A DNA stretch of 64,000 bases from Stratiolaelaps scimitus (lineage: Eukaryota > Arthropoda > Arachnida > Mesostigmata > Laelapidae), in contig JABWDB010000005.1 of NCBI GenBank assembly GCA_019614645.1, positions 13,567,001 to 13,631,000 on the forward strand, read 5' to 3'. Positions 1-11,048 of this stretch are shown one piece after another. The notes under the pieces are model-generated. The model was given only the letters and a program-made list of their open reading frames with translations, did no database searches and was not told the DNA's origin. Every line of letters starts with the position of its first letter. Position 1 is the stretch's first letter. The translations under genes were made by a program, and so were the position numbers.

Positions 1-108
1 TGTTGACGCTGCTGTGCGTGCAGCGTTCGACGAAATTGCTGGAACCGCCGAAACTCCCCTGGTTGAATGCGCGCTTGAGCAAGCTACAATGCGACGCTTC
101 AGAGGAGC
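1..108 (-). CDS. possible glypican exon 3, cut by window edge
   Basis: On the minus strand an acceptor-like CTTCTGCTGCGGCAG precedes base 108. The following 108 bases stay open to the window edge in the one frame (2 leading bases) that exon 2 requires. The predicted peptide begins S-S-E-A-S-H-C-S-L-L-K-R-A-F and could continue the glypican helix after F-D-K-N-F-K. The extra cysteines are not typical there. All plus-strand frames except one are also open here, including a coding-like plus frame from base 2 to a stop near 206, so strand and identity are uncertain. Confidence 0.25.
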
Positions 109-2895
109 CTGCCGCAGCAGAAGTCGCAGTGGTGTGTATGCCGCATGGTTAAAGGGGCAAGAAAAAGAAATAGAAGAAAAACAAGGGAAGAACTTTTGTC
201 TCGATTGAAAACGTGTTTGAAAAATGTTCGCGTTTTTTTTCCTTTTTGTCTCGTCTCGTTCGTCCATTCGTTTTATACGAAGTGTGAGTTGCTTCGCGAC
301 TTCGTACAATGTGGCGATGTCGTTTGTACGATGCACAATGTACAATCAATCAAAAGTAAACGATGACCGTGTCCGTATGGTGGCGTCAGCCGAAGCCCTC
401 CAAGATGATGCGTGCATGTAGTTTGATAGTAGATTATTAAACTCAGTTGATTCGCTTAATGGCTCGCTAAGAACTCGACATAATATGCGCAGTCGAGTAA
501 CGAGTAATATCGGAAATATAAGGCGTTGATCCGAGCTCTTCTAAATCATTATATGCGATTCAGCTCCAGGACCTCGGAGTTGGGAATCCCTTTTCGCGCG
601 GAATCCCTCAAGCAGCCATCGCGCTGCAACCCTGCAGTGTTATCAAATTCACCTCGTACCGTTTCTAGAATAGCGGGCACTCGATGAACAATAGCGAACG
701 CAGTTCCGATATCAAAGTGACGATTTGGTTTTTACCCACATTGGGCCCAACGACTCCCCGTCGACTTGAACTGGTCCATACAATAGCGGCGAAGCCGTGA
801 TGGTGAACAAGGCAGAACGGTGACATCTTGAATGACTGCAAGCCGTCACTCGTTTGTGCCCGACCTCTACCGGGTCGAGAATCCACTTCACGTATATATC
901 GACAGCCATGAGAATCATCACACGATTGTAACGCACATGCATTGTGGCACTATGGATATTATCCGATCGGCCGAAGCTCGGGCCTGGTTTAGACTCGAGA
1001 ATCGAACAATGAGCTGGGTGGTAACGCAATTGCTATAGAACAACGGGCCAATGAGATTGTAACGAATGATTAATCTTCTGATGGCTGACGATCTTATGTT
1101 TGACCTGATACCAACGAACTCAAGAAGGGGGTTCGCACTAAAGCACAAAGATGATGCTCACTCGTTAGGAGTCATGAATCTGTACCTATGGCCTAATAGC
1201 TAGGGAAGAAGACCCACGAAACTGTTAGAAATTATCAGAATGCCACTAATGAGTTAGCTGTTGCGGCTGGAAGTACCGTAGCTTTGGTCATGGTTCGGAA
1301 CTTCTTCGGCTACCTATATATATGTACACCTAGCAGAATTGTACCGAAGTGCAATGATATACCTTCCCTTGGAGAATAACGGGATTCAACTTTTAAATGA
1401 CATTCATTTTCAAGTGATCTCGAATAGGGTCCACCGTACGAGGGCATAGTTTTCAATGCGCCCGTTGTGACAGTACGTCTCAACGGTGGCACCTCACCGA
1501 TGAGCTTCTCTCTGCTGATACGGCACAGGAAAACATTGTGCCGATAACATCAGTCTATTGCTCGCTAGCTCGCTCGTCAGCTTGGTAGAAGCGCGCATAT
1601 AGATCCTTCGATTGAGAATCGGGCAATGGTGCTGTACGTGGTTCAGCTACGAGTTCCCGTCTGTTTGTTGTTCGTTAGGTTCCGCGGAAGAAGAACCGTT
1701 CGGCGTTACTGCTTCGAGCGTGGTCCTCCCCCTGCCGCCTTCGTCTGAAGTTTCTGTTGGACGAACGACTTTCCCGTCGCGTAGTGGGCCAGCCTTGTGT
1801 CTTCGGTGTTCGGCTCCACTGCAAGACAGCTCCAATACAGGCTTCGGCATGTGTTCCGATATGCGGCGTTGTGGCCGGCTGCGCGCACTTCGGGGAACCC
1901 GCACGGTAGGGTGCATTGTCGGCGACTTCGATCTTCGATTGCGGAGCGATGAAGGTTTTTCTTTTTTGGATATCAACCCTCGACCGACCCCTGCCCCTGC
2001 GTCGCTCCTGCCCACAGCTATGCCCTATGAGCCGCCCGTATGGCCTCGTGTACGGACAGCAGCCGAGGTCTTCTTCGTCACCCCGTTTAGGTGAGCTGCT
2101 GTCGCTGCCGTACGTTTTACTCGAGAGAAGATTCGATTCACGCGGTCTGTCGCACGCTCTCTCTCTCACACTCTCTTTCGTCCCAACTCACTTCTCCGAT
2201 CTCTGCACTCGGAGAGCGCACAATGAGATAAAACACCGAGGGAGAGAGACAACGATCGAGACAAAGGCGCGCCTCAGCACGCGCTTCCCTTGCAGAGCTC
2301 TTAGAAAATCGTAGCAAAATTCTAAACACAGAAACGTTTTCGTTTCGATAGTTGCGGCCCAGCGGCGGCGATTCAGCGTCCAGCCCAACTATTCCAATAT
2401 ATGCGTTCCATTGCTACTAAAGAGGTGTGTGCGCCACGCTCATTGCGCATTTCACATCGACAAACGCATCGGGACACGCCAGGGCAGTCGTGGGCCTTCG
2501 CACACGACCTATGGGCCGCCAGCGAAGGGCGTTCCGGGACAGCGGGCCGACTTTATCGAACCTGAGAGCTCACTCCAAGGGGTCAAGTCGACCGCCTACC
2601 TACAGCGTAGTACGCGGTCGGAGCGTTTCGGCGTCATGCTCACTACCTACCTCTACGATTACAGCTACCAGCAAATATTTTCAACCTCGCTTCGTGTGCT
2701 GACGCGCTGCTGCCCCACGCAAGACGATGCGCCGTCCACTGTAGTCTATCATTTACGATTATGAATATTAGAAGAAGTGATGGAGAACGCAGCGTTTAGG
2801 ATGGAACGAGAACGAGTTCATTATTATTATTAATTACTCCGGGGTCGAGGGGTGTGAATAGCATCAAAAGTAGCTGTACTGACCGAACTTCTTAC
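109..2895. other. no supported gene; left-end non-coding DNA
   Basis: Apart from the GC-rich block at 1612-2094, only short overlapping chance frames are seen. Minor features are a (CT)n stretch near 2158-2178 and a TTA run near 2821-2831. Confidence 0.4.
1612..2094 (+). other. GC-rich block open on both strands
   Basis: A 160-codon plus frame and a 164-codon minus frame (1675-2169) overlap, with CpG-rich sequence and no recognisable domain. The plus frame ends at CCGTTTAG|GTGAGC, a donor-like site at about 2090, so part of it could be a 5' exon. A (CT)n stretch follows at about 2158-2178. It is best described as a GC-rich island of unknown role. Confidence 0.2.
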
Positions 2896-2956
2896 CCAAA
2901 GGGTTTGATGTTCGTGCAGTTTTTGGACACTGTGAAATCGTCTTTTATGCCGGCGC
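2896..2956 (-). CDS. candidate internal exon (minus)
   Basis: On minus, TACTGATACATTTGCTCAG precedes 61 bases read as 2 + 57 + 2, ending TTTGG|GTAAGAAG. The peptide is A-G-I-K-D-D-F-T-V-S-K-N-C-T-N-I-K-P-F. Entry phase matches the exit phase of glypican exon 2. The C...P-F-G ending recalls a glypican element (a Cys followed by L-x-P-F-G), but the Cys-to-PFG spacing is 4 rather than about 9 residues, so I do not assign it to the gene. Confidence 0.25.
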
Positions 2957-3060
2957 CTGAGCAAATGTATCAGTATATTATTATTATTATTATTACAAAG
3001 TAGCTTACAGTATAGTCAAGTGAAGCATTAGATTGATCGGTGCTTCAATCTATGCTATAG

Positions 3061-3092
3061 CTAATGTTGGCTAAGAATCAGCCCGGAAAATT
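3061..3092 (-). repeat. dispersed short repeat family, copy E (partial)
   Basis: Read on minus, TTTTCCGGGCTGATTCTTAG followed by CCAACATTAG matches the 5' half of the repeat seen in full at 26111-26173. Confidence 0.55.
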
Positions 3093-4145
3093 TCAGGGGT
3101 CCTAAATTTTCAAGATATCGCTCATTTATAGCAGATACGTATTACGTATCCTGACGTATCTTGCGACAGTGCACACAATATTTATTCAGCAGAGAATTAC
3201 ATTCTCTAGTAAATGTTGCTGCTGCTACTGCTGCCCCGCTGCTGTCGAAACACCAGACATAAAAGGGTGAAACAGGATGAAGAGAACATTTGCGATTGTG
3301 GTAGGTGACAATAATCGCCTCAAATTTCGCGTTTTCCATGAAAAACACACGTCGTGCGTGTCTGTGCCTCCGTACGTCGATGTCATTATGGTAGCTGTGA
3401 TAGCAGATTCTAACGGGCCATGCCCGAAGATTACTGGCGTTCAAGGGTGGTTGGCGTTGTACCAACTAGCCGACAAAGTTAACGGAGAAGTGTTCCTCGT
3501 AACTATACCTCATAGTCGATCTAGCTATGATTGCCCATACGCTCACACGCACCGCTAATTCTTGATATCTTTGTTATTTTTGTTAATTTTGAGACAGTAA
3601 CCCAGTAGTATACTGAGTTATCACAATCTTTCGGGTATCTGTATTCTGTCACACGTTCACAATTCGAGCTGGTTAATAACGGGATGGTGCGCACAGCCCG
3701 CCGGTCGGTGATAACCGACACGCTAATGACTAAGGATTGTGACACATTACTGCTGCTGCCGCTGCTTATATTCATTTCAACATATAATTAGTGTTACTGT
3801 TCCTTCGCTGTATTGATTCCCTAGAGAAATCCTACTGACAGCATCGTATATTAACAACGCCAATTTGTCTCAACCACATCCTAACGACGTTGTCATTTGA
3901 TCGAATTCTGTAATCTATCGAGCTGCGGAACGCGTCGAGAACAGTGACTCTCTGTTCCGTGTCCTAGACGGGCTTCATCTATGAATTGCATCAACTGATC
4001 ATCATCTGTCGCCTAGAGAGGTGTTCATCTGTTAGGGGTCGATGTGATATAAGCGGACGCACATGCAGATGTTGTTTCTATCTTATCTTGACCATACCGA
4101 ACAACGGCGATAAATAAACAAAGTTTCGCACAAAGGTGGCCATCA

Positions 4146-4508
4146 TTGGTAGTGCACGCGTCGACCTCATTGCTATGCCGGCAATTGTTGATGCGATCGC
4201 ATTCCACCGCAAACAACAGGTCGTACAGGACACCAAAATGCAATAGTAACCGCGGCCACGTCTCTGTGACCCTCTCGATCCGATCGGCCTTGCTCCTGCT
4301 GCTGCTACTACTCAGCATACGGCGACTGTGTCCCGCCAGCTCAGTCAACCGGATTATATGTCATACAACAGCTGAATGGAATGAATATCGCGTGACAAAC
4401 ACAGATACCACTGGCCAAGTGCCTTGCGCCTGTCCGCACTACACCGGTGACCGGGGCGCGGTGTCGATGGCGGATGCTCGATCTGTCTGTATCGATTACT
4501 ATGCATCG
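4146..4508 (+). CDS. candidate secreted-protein exon ending at a donor
   Basis: An open frame of about 120 codons ends at GCATC|GTAAGTG, a consensus donor whose TAA is the stop. An internal Met-less hydrophobic Leu8 run (from a CTG repeat at about 4288-4312) could pass as a signal core. It is followed by a Cys-containing part (C-H-T-T-A-E-W-N-E-Y, then C-A-C-P-H-Y). The minus strand is open over the same bases (4025-4348), so this may be chance. The repeat-derived Leu run weakens the signal-peptide reading. Confidence 0.2.
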
Positions 4509-5190
4509 TAAGTGACAACAGGTGACGGCATTAGGATAGATATACTATTATACCCATGTAAGCAGTATCTCCAATGCTGGCTGAGCGACATCTGTCGAAC
4601 AGGGCAACAGCGTTGGCATTCGCAGCAGTCAATATCTATCGACTAACTGACCCAGTGAGGTCCCGGTAGATTAGGCGGGAAGGTCATCTTTCTATGTCGC
4701 GAAAGCATCTCGAAACAGGCTAACCCTGCGAGTTCGACCCTGCGACCCAGGTCGTTCGTTTCTATTATGGTACCACCAGTCTATAGTAGCCGTTTAGCTG
4801 AAGTTTTGCGCTGTTGTTGCCGCTGTTCGGTCTTCGTGCACGATCATCTTCATCGTCGTTATCCTCCGGCCAAGAGTGCCACCACAGCCAGCAGAACTCT
4901 ACGTGAATAGCGACCACATCTTCGTCGATCCGGCGAGAGCGGTCACATTCAGAGATCCCGTTGTGTGCTGACTGACATACGAAGAGGTGAAAGAGGTTGC
5001 GCCCGTGCAAACACGCAGTCATAAGCACGCATACACACACGCCGCAGTAAACGGACAATACTTATGAGGCTGGAGAGAAATCTCTGTTTCGCCCTCATAT
5101 TCACATTATATGCCCCCCCCCCCGCCCCTCTCTCGATCATGCTTCCCCGATGCCATTTCTTCTAATCTGTCCCCGCCTTCGTGAAGAACG

Positions 5191-5300
5191 ATGTCAGTTG
5201 GCGGCGACAACGACGAAGACGACGATGAGCATAGCCAAGCCCATGTGGCAGAGAATCAACCTATCGGTGAGGAATTGCTCGATGCGCGAAGAGTGCTTAG
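5191..5300 (+). CDS. candidate first coding exon, acidic N-terminus (unrecognised)
   Basis: ATG at 5191 opens 36 codons plus two bases, ending exactly at CTTAG|GTAGGT, a good donor; the frame stops just inside the intron. The peptide starts M-S-V-G-G then an acidic run (D-N-D-E-D-D-D-E) and ends E-E-L-L-D-A-R-R-V-L. The previous in-frame codons contain a stop, consistent with a true start. It is phase-compatible with candidate exons at 6531-6594 and 7213-7386. The opposite strand also reads as an exon (5194-5415) with a hydrophobic tail. Acidic codons on one strand automatically give hydrophobic codons on the other, so at most one is real. No family is recognised. Confidence 0.3.
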
Positions 5301-5415
5301 GTAGGTACCCAGATAGAGGGATAGCCGAACCCAGGCGGGTGGGCGATCCACGGCACCGCGTCGTCGTTGTGCCCAAGATGAAGCTACCGGATTTCATTGA
5401 GGGGCAGGCAACAAA
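5194..5415 (-). CDS. alternative minus-strand terminal exon with hydrophobic C-tail
   Basis: On minus a strong acceptor, CTGGCGACCTGCATTCCTCAG, precedes base 5415. It is followed by 73 codons and TGA at 5194-5196. The peptide ends H-M-G-L-A-M-L-I-V-V-F-V-V-V-A-A-N-stop, resembling a GPI-signal or membrane tail. This is tempting as a glypican C-terminus, but no exons for the roughly 400-residue core are visible between here and 17 kb. The hydrophobicity mirrors acidic codons on plus. It is kept as the competing reading of 5191-5300. Confidence 0.15.
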   Translation of the reverse strand, partial: FVACPSMKSGSFILGTTTTRCRGSPTRLGSAIPLSGYLPKHSSRIEQFLTDRLILCHMGLAMLIVVFVVVAAN

Positions 5416-6512
5416 CTGAGGAATGCAGGTCGCCAGCCAGAATCTACCATAATAGCATCGCGCTCGAGACGTTCTAGCCTGCGCCGAACGACGAAAGAAT
5501 GCTCAGAGCAGCGGAGAGTGAGAGGAGAAACTGAAGCCGGTCGAGCTCGAAAGGATCCGGCGGAAATTCGCTTGGGCAGAGCAGAGGATTCTAAGGCTGG
5601 GTCAGTAAGGCCAAAGATTTTTAGGGACTTCTCCTGTGTCGCAATTACTGCTATTGCTGTCATGCTCGGGAGGAATATTGGCCTTGAGGCTCACCATTTT
5701 ACAATAGTAATAGACTTCCCCTTCGCCCAGCCAAACAGTAAACCGGAACGAATGAGACACTCACATCATGTGGCTATTTACTGCCACCGCTGCTCTTGGG
5801 CTAACAGCAGCTGCCTCAGCAGACGAATAAGAGACACAGACAGTGGGAATTATGGGGTAGAGCGACGAAGAGAGAGCCGCCCCACTTAGGGCGCTACGAA
5901 CTTGCTTCTGAGCGAATTAGTTTAGTTAGTTGGTAGCTATGTCGATGAGACGACGCTTCCGTAATTCGTTGTCTATGCGCAGTTCGTAAGGCATGCGCAT
6001 AATGTCCAAACAAGGTACAGTTTAATCATACGGAGCGCACACCACAGTGGTCGAGTGCGCTGCGAACTGATCAACTATCTATGCAAGTTACAGTACCCAG
6101 CAATCTACTACCTAGATTGCCTTCACTCTAATAAATGTGTGTGGCGGGAATGGTGATTCAATAAGTGAGGTCCCTTTTCAGGTGTTGTGCAGGCGTTACT
6201 TATGTACAGGTTGAAGTCAATAGCATTATTGATAATAAATCTGGTAATCATAACCGTTACCGCACTCCACGGAAATTCGAGGTCGCTCAAAGAAGTCCTC
6301 TGCTGACCCTCCATCTCAGGACAATGTCTAGTGTCAGTTCAGCGACACTGATCCCTCGTTTGCTCGATGCAGTACCCCACATTGCACGTGCGTATTGATA
6401 TCTCTCTGGGTTATTTCTAATACGTTATATAATACATCATCAGCGACGGTAATTGAAGACTACCGTTGCACTCGGTGTATCGGAGACCACCATCCTAAAT
6501 AGGAGTGCTTAC

Positions 6513-6620
6513 TTGACATTTTGCCTGCAGTTCACCGGCCGGACCACCAACGTCCGCGACTCGGAGGAGGTCTCGCTGTCAAGATCGGCCGAGCGTGAGT
6601 GGTGGTGACCAGGGTAATTG
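6513..6620 (-). CDS. candidate internal exon, minus reading (unrecognised)
   Basis: On minus, TTGCTGATGTCTGCGCAG precedes a 108-nt open segment ending at GTCAA|GTAAGC. It reads as 1 + 105 + 2 bases and encodes a Ser/Glu-rich peptide that includes S-A-D-L-D-S-E-T-S-S-E-S-R-T and ends N-C-R-Q-N-V. It has the orientation of the glypican-like gene, but its entry phase does not follow exon 2 directly. It is the competing interpretation of the plus exon at 6531-6594. Confidence 0.25.
6531..6594 (+). CDS. candidate internal exon, plus reading (unrecognised)
   Basis: This 64-nt segment is bounded by CATTTTGCCTGCAG and GAGC|GTGAGT, both close to consensus. Frame 0 gives F-T-G-R-T-T-N-V-R-D-S-E-E-V-S-L-S-R-S-A-E with strong GC3 bias. 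The frame with one leading base is also open and is the one that joins candidate exon 5191-5300 to 7213-7386. The minus strand over the same bases is an equally good exon (6513-6620). Confidence 0.3.
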
Positions 6621-7212
6621 CTGCGCAGACATCAGCAACGGCAGTAGCAGCTATTAATCACAGAGTCCCTCCCAGCGAGTCCATTGAAACTGATGAGCGA
6701 TCGTCTCTGATTTACCAGCACCATCATACAGTCAATGTGCGATACACTTGTTCACACACAGGCAGATACTCAGAGAGACCGACAAATGGATGATCGGACG
6801 GACACCACTCGTATGGCTTGGAAATTGGCTTACGGACGAACGCATACAGGCTATAGATATCAACAGATGAAATCACCGTCACCGGCGACCCCGTCACCAG
6901 ATGACAATGCGTCCCCAATGTGCTGCGGACAACGCGCAGTGACAATCTGTATGCTTAAGAAGCTGCTTGTTTTTGACCAGCTTCGGTAGGCTAATCACGA
7001 CCCGGTCACATCGTCGTATACAGCGCCCATCTCGGCAAACGCTCTCGCTCAGGCGCCGCTCAGAGGACTCTTATTTGGTACTCGAGGCTCGTGGGGAAGG
7101 TTTCCTACCTGGTCACAATCGCACTCGCCCGGCTCTGAGCTGGCACTGAGTGCCACTTGGCTCGAGCTCTTGTTGTCACTCATCTTTTGCTTTGTCGTTC
7201 TCGTTGAGGCAG

Positions 7213-7386
7213 GTACCACTCGAGAGAAAGATCGAAACACAGGAAATAGGCGTCTTGAGCAGCCGAGAGGTGAATGAACAAACGCGGAACCCAGCAGATC
7301 CCATCCGTGACAAAGGAGCCGATGTCCAGCCAGATACGCGTAGGGGGTGCGTCAGATATATGCTGTGTACTATGGAGAGGCGATGA
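7213..7386 (+). CDS. candidate terminal exon (unrecognised)
   Basis: The pyrimidine-rich CATCTTTTGCTTTGTCGTTCTCGTTGAGGCAG precedes base 7213. It is followed by 57 open codons and TGA at 7384-7386. The peptide begins V-P-L-E-R-K-I-E-T-Q-E-I-G-V-L-S-S-R-E and is hydrophilic. An internal donor-like GAG|GTGAAT at 7270 would shorten it. Phase 0 entry is compatible with 6531-6594. An AATAAA lies at about 7917, rather far. No family is recognised. Confidence 0.22.
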   Translation, partial: VPLERKIETQEIGVLSSREVNEQTRNPADPIRDKGADVQPDTRRGCVRYMLCTMERR

Positions 7387-8297
7387 CCGCTATCCGAACA
7401 GCCGGACGGCGATCCGATCCGCTGCCAAATTGGAATCACCTTCCGAGCATTCGGACGCGCACGCAGTTCCACTCACCAGTAATCAGAGACTGACTGGAGG
7501 GTGAAGGGTGACTACAGACTAAAGAAAAGGAAACATGCCATGTCTACGCATTACGTAAAGAGGGGACAAGATTCGAATGGAGCAAATTTCCAGGGGCATG
7601 CCGTGATTACTGTGCCATTTCCTGACGACGCCTTTATGGAAACAACCCAGAGGAGTGATAGCGGCCATAATATCAATGCTAATGTCTACCACTTTTCTGT
7701 CTGGCATTGAGTCAACAGTCTAAAGCAGATCAGCCGGCACAGTCATTATCAATAGCTGTGACTAGCTGGCTGCATCAGATCAAATCGCTATATGATAGCG
7801 GTGAGCGGTAGCGCCTCGATCTCCGACTGAAGCTCAGTATTTGCTAAATTGGTCACACCATCTCATAGTGCGGTTACCTTTGACGAGTCTGAATATCGCT
7901 ACACCTCCCTGTCCGTAATAAATTCGAAAAAGATTACCACCGCACCACGGGCCGTTAGGGGCCGTGGATAACATGAGGTGTTTTTGACGCCGAGAAATTC
8001 CAACCGTTGCGTTTCAAAAGAAAAGGCACAAATTCGCAACATTCTCATGGACGATATTTGAGGAGTAGTTGTGGGACGATACCCGAGAATATGCTACCTG
8101 TGGATGAATTCACGATGGCCCTCGGTGCCTGAGGTGTAATGAATCACCATTCGACTGGGCAGAATTGCCGGCGATAGCATCACTGGCAATGCAAAGGAGC
8201 GGGAAATCTTGTGTGAGGTCATCGCTTTCGTGGACGGCTCGCAACGAATTCCCTCGAGTTCGCCAGGCTGACCTACACACTGAACTACAATACTTAC

Positions 8298-8378
8298 TCA
8301 TGAACAAAGCAACTACCTGAGGTAATACTCGACCGGACATTGGCCACTCACGCCACCCTACGCGTTCCTGCCCAGCAG
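8298..8378 (-). CDS. candidate internal exon (minus)
   Basis: On minus, GCGTCTCTTATTTCTCACAG (a strong acceptor) precedes 81 open bases (2 + 78 + 1) that end at TTCATGA|GTAAGTATT (a strong donor). The peptide is A-G-Q-E-R-V-G-W-R-E-W-P-M-S-G-R-V-L-P-Q followed by V-V-A-L-F-M. Entry and exit phases would fit between exon 2 and 2896-2956. The sequence does not resemble the glypican core. The good splice sites are the only evidence. Confidence 0.22.
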
Positions 8379-9879
8379 CTGTGAGAAATAAGAGACGCCG
8401 TTAGCTGTTGTTCATCAGACCGGCGTTCTGGGTGCGCAGCAAACTAATCCTGACTATTATTCTTGTGTCAAGCACGCCACCTCCTCGAAATGTGCCAAAT
8501 CAACTCCACTCGTTATAGCTGGCAGAGTACAACGCAGCGTTGTATAATCAGCAGCTAGAATAAACACACACACACACACAAACAGCAAATGAAATTGGAA
8601 GGCACCAAGCAGGTGAGCCAATCTCAGCAGCAGCCAAGGCGGCGTCGACTGCTGTCGATTACCATAGCTGGTAGTCAAAAATAGAGGTCGGTCCATTTGG
8701 AACATAAATAATTCCCACATAACCGAGATGACGTTTGGGGAGGCGGAAGGGTTATGGCAACAGAGAGACGAGGCTGCATCGGATGTCAGAGAAACAGGAG
8801 CACATCACCACAATGACGGACCCGATGGCCGGCTGATGAAGCGATCCCATCTGTTACAGGTGTCTATGTGTTAGTGCTATACATGTCATACTGCAGAATG
8901 CCAGGTAAAAGTCGAGCGACGAAAAATACTTATATATATATATATATGTGTAACCATCCACAATTGAGCAATAGATGAAGATCGCAATGACGGTAGCAAG
9001 ATGAGAGACATATATCAAGTTGTATCTTTCTTATCTAAATGATGACTGAATGCTGATGTTGATTTGTCCGCATTGTTACTGTTGTTGCTGTTGCTGCTGC
9101 TGATCGTGGTGCAGTTCAGGGTTATTGTTCTGTAATCTATTAGCATCAATTTGTGTTACTAGAGAAATAGCGTTACCTGGTCTGTAAGTAACGTAGTCAT
9201 ATGAGTTAGTAACGCAAGACATTGTATGGACTGGACAGGCCGATCGGTTCCACTCATCTGCAATGTGTCGCAGCAGAACAAGACTCCGAATCGCCGCACG
9301 CAGAGTTCGGATAATCGTTGACATTTATATAAGTCATCATTGCTTAGTTCCGTATTGTCTAGGACCTGTCATACGTTCTATGTGACCTCATACGTGCTGT
9401 TGCTGCCAACGTATCAAACACCCAGAGACGCGCACACGTACACACACACACACATACAAACAACTGCTATCGAACGACTAAAATTTCGCCTCAGAAATAT
9501 CTTCCAATCTCTAACGATTCCAATAACTTTCAACCTGGTCCTCTCCACCCGTTTCGTTGTTGCTCTACACCTCCCAAACCAAAACCAGCCACTCAACGGC
9601 ACATGTTCATATTTTAATGACGGCGATAACAGCAGCAGCAACAGTACCAGAGATGGTATGCTCTCCATTACTAGTTCTTCTCGTTCGCTGAGAGTGCCAA
9701 AGGTGAGGCTTAGGCCACCCACCGTAAATGGGCAATAGTGCTCTGGCAACAACGTGACAGGCGTGCTTACGCCTGCTGCTGTCATTGGCGTCTCTATCGC
9801 CATTGACCAATACGGAGACCCCACTCCCCACCATCCGCGGCCGTGATTTCGTTGCTATTGACGAGAAACACTGACGGCG

Positions 9880-9925
9880 TACCTAGCTACCTAACACACT
9901 CAGCGTGGGGACACGTAGCTAGGTA
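9880..9925. repeat. perfect 11-bp inverted repeat
   Basis: TACCTAGCTAC at 9880-9890 is repeated inverted as GTAGCTAGGTA at 9915-9925, with a 24-base spacer. Confidence 0.8.
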
Positions 9926-11048
9926 GCAGTCGACTGGTCCGACGGGGCCGATGATTCAAAGGTCGCCAGAGGGGCTCACGCAGGCACGCACTCAATCACC
10001 CAATCACGTTTACTTACACAAAGACAAAGGTAAAAATAGAAAGATAGATTGAGAGAAAGAGAGAGGGTGAGAGAGAGAGAGAGAGGTGGACGGCAGGCAG
10101 TCACAGTTCGAAATCTCGATTATTGCTGTAATTGCTTCAGGCTCCAGGATGTTACCCGTGTTCGCTTGCTCTGCCCATAGCCGAGACGGCCAGTCGTCGG
10201 TATAGGGTCGCGAAAGCGAATCTATCCCAGCTACTATGGAGCACAACGTTGGGCTGCGGCGGGATCGGGTTGTTTTCTGGTATCGTTTTGCCTTTTATAT
10301 GTTGAACGTCGCGGGCAGCAGAAGCAGCAGCAGCAACGGCATCTATCTCTATGCGGAGACGTTTTTAATCATATGCGATATGCCTGTTTGGCCTGTGGAC
10401 TATGACTTCGACTCGACATGTTGACGCCGCTTGCGGGAGTGGGACAACCGAACGAACGGAGAGGAGTAAAGCCAACCTGACACCACTCTGCTGCAAGTCC
10501 ACACAAGTGTTGTAGTGGCAAGATTGTTCAACGATACCTCTGGGTGGTGGTAGCTGATAGAGGGGTTCCCGTCACATCGGTACAATGTGTGTTTGCTTTG
10601 TCGCGAGCAAAAATGTCGGCGGCGGCGACGGCGCGGCGGCAGCAGCAAGAAAAACGTCTTCCTCGACAGCTTCAATCGAGACGATCCCACCGTAGTAAAA
10701 TAGGGCCAAATAGGTTCTTCGGCCTACCTGATTCTACGACTAGCTGGCCGGTGGTGCTGACGAACTCATGAACACATCGATGTTACAGAAATGACCAAAT
10801 GTGAATTTCAAGTGAACAAGGCGCAAATTGTCGACCAAAGTGTCGATTTTCAAGTTCAATTATATAATTTCGCGACAGTGATTTATAGGCTTTTCAAAGA
10901 CAAATAATAAACAAGTCCAGCCACGGATACCAATCTGACGAGAACTGGTTGTTGCGGCAGCTACCAGTGCCGACATGCTAGCAGTGTGCTTATGTGAGTT
11001 TCGCTCAATGCGAAATAACCGCATGAGGCTGCACTCAATAAGTGGTGG

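Noticed and set aside
9181..9261. Minus exon-like segment (E-W-N-R-S-A-C-P-V-H-T-M) with CAG|GTAACG donor
   Set aside because: Phase would fit after glypican exon 2, but the donor is weak, the peptide does not resemble glypican, and the frame runs into a CAG repeat.
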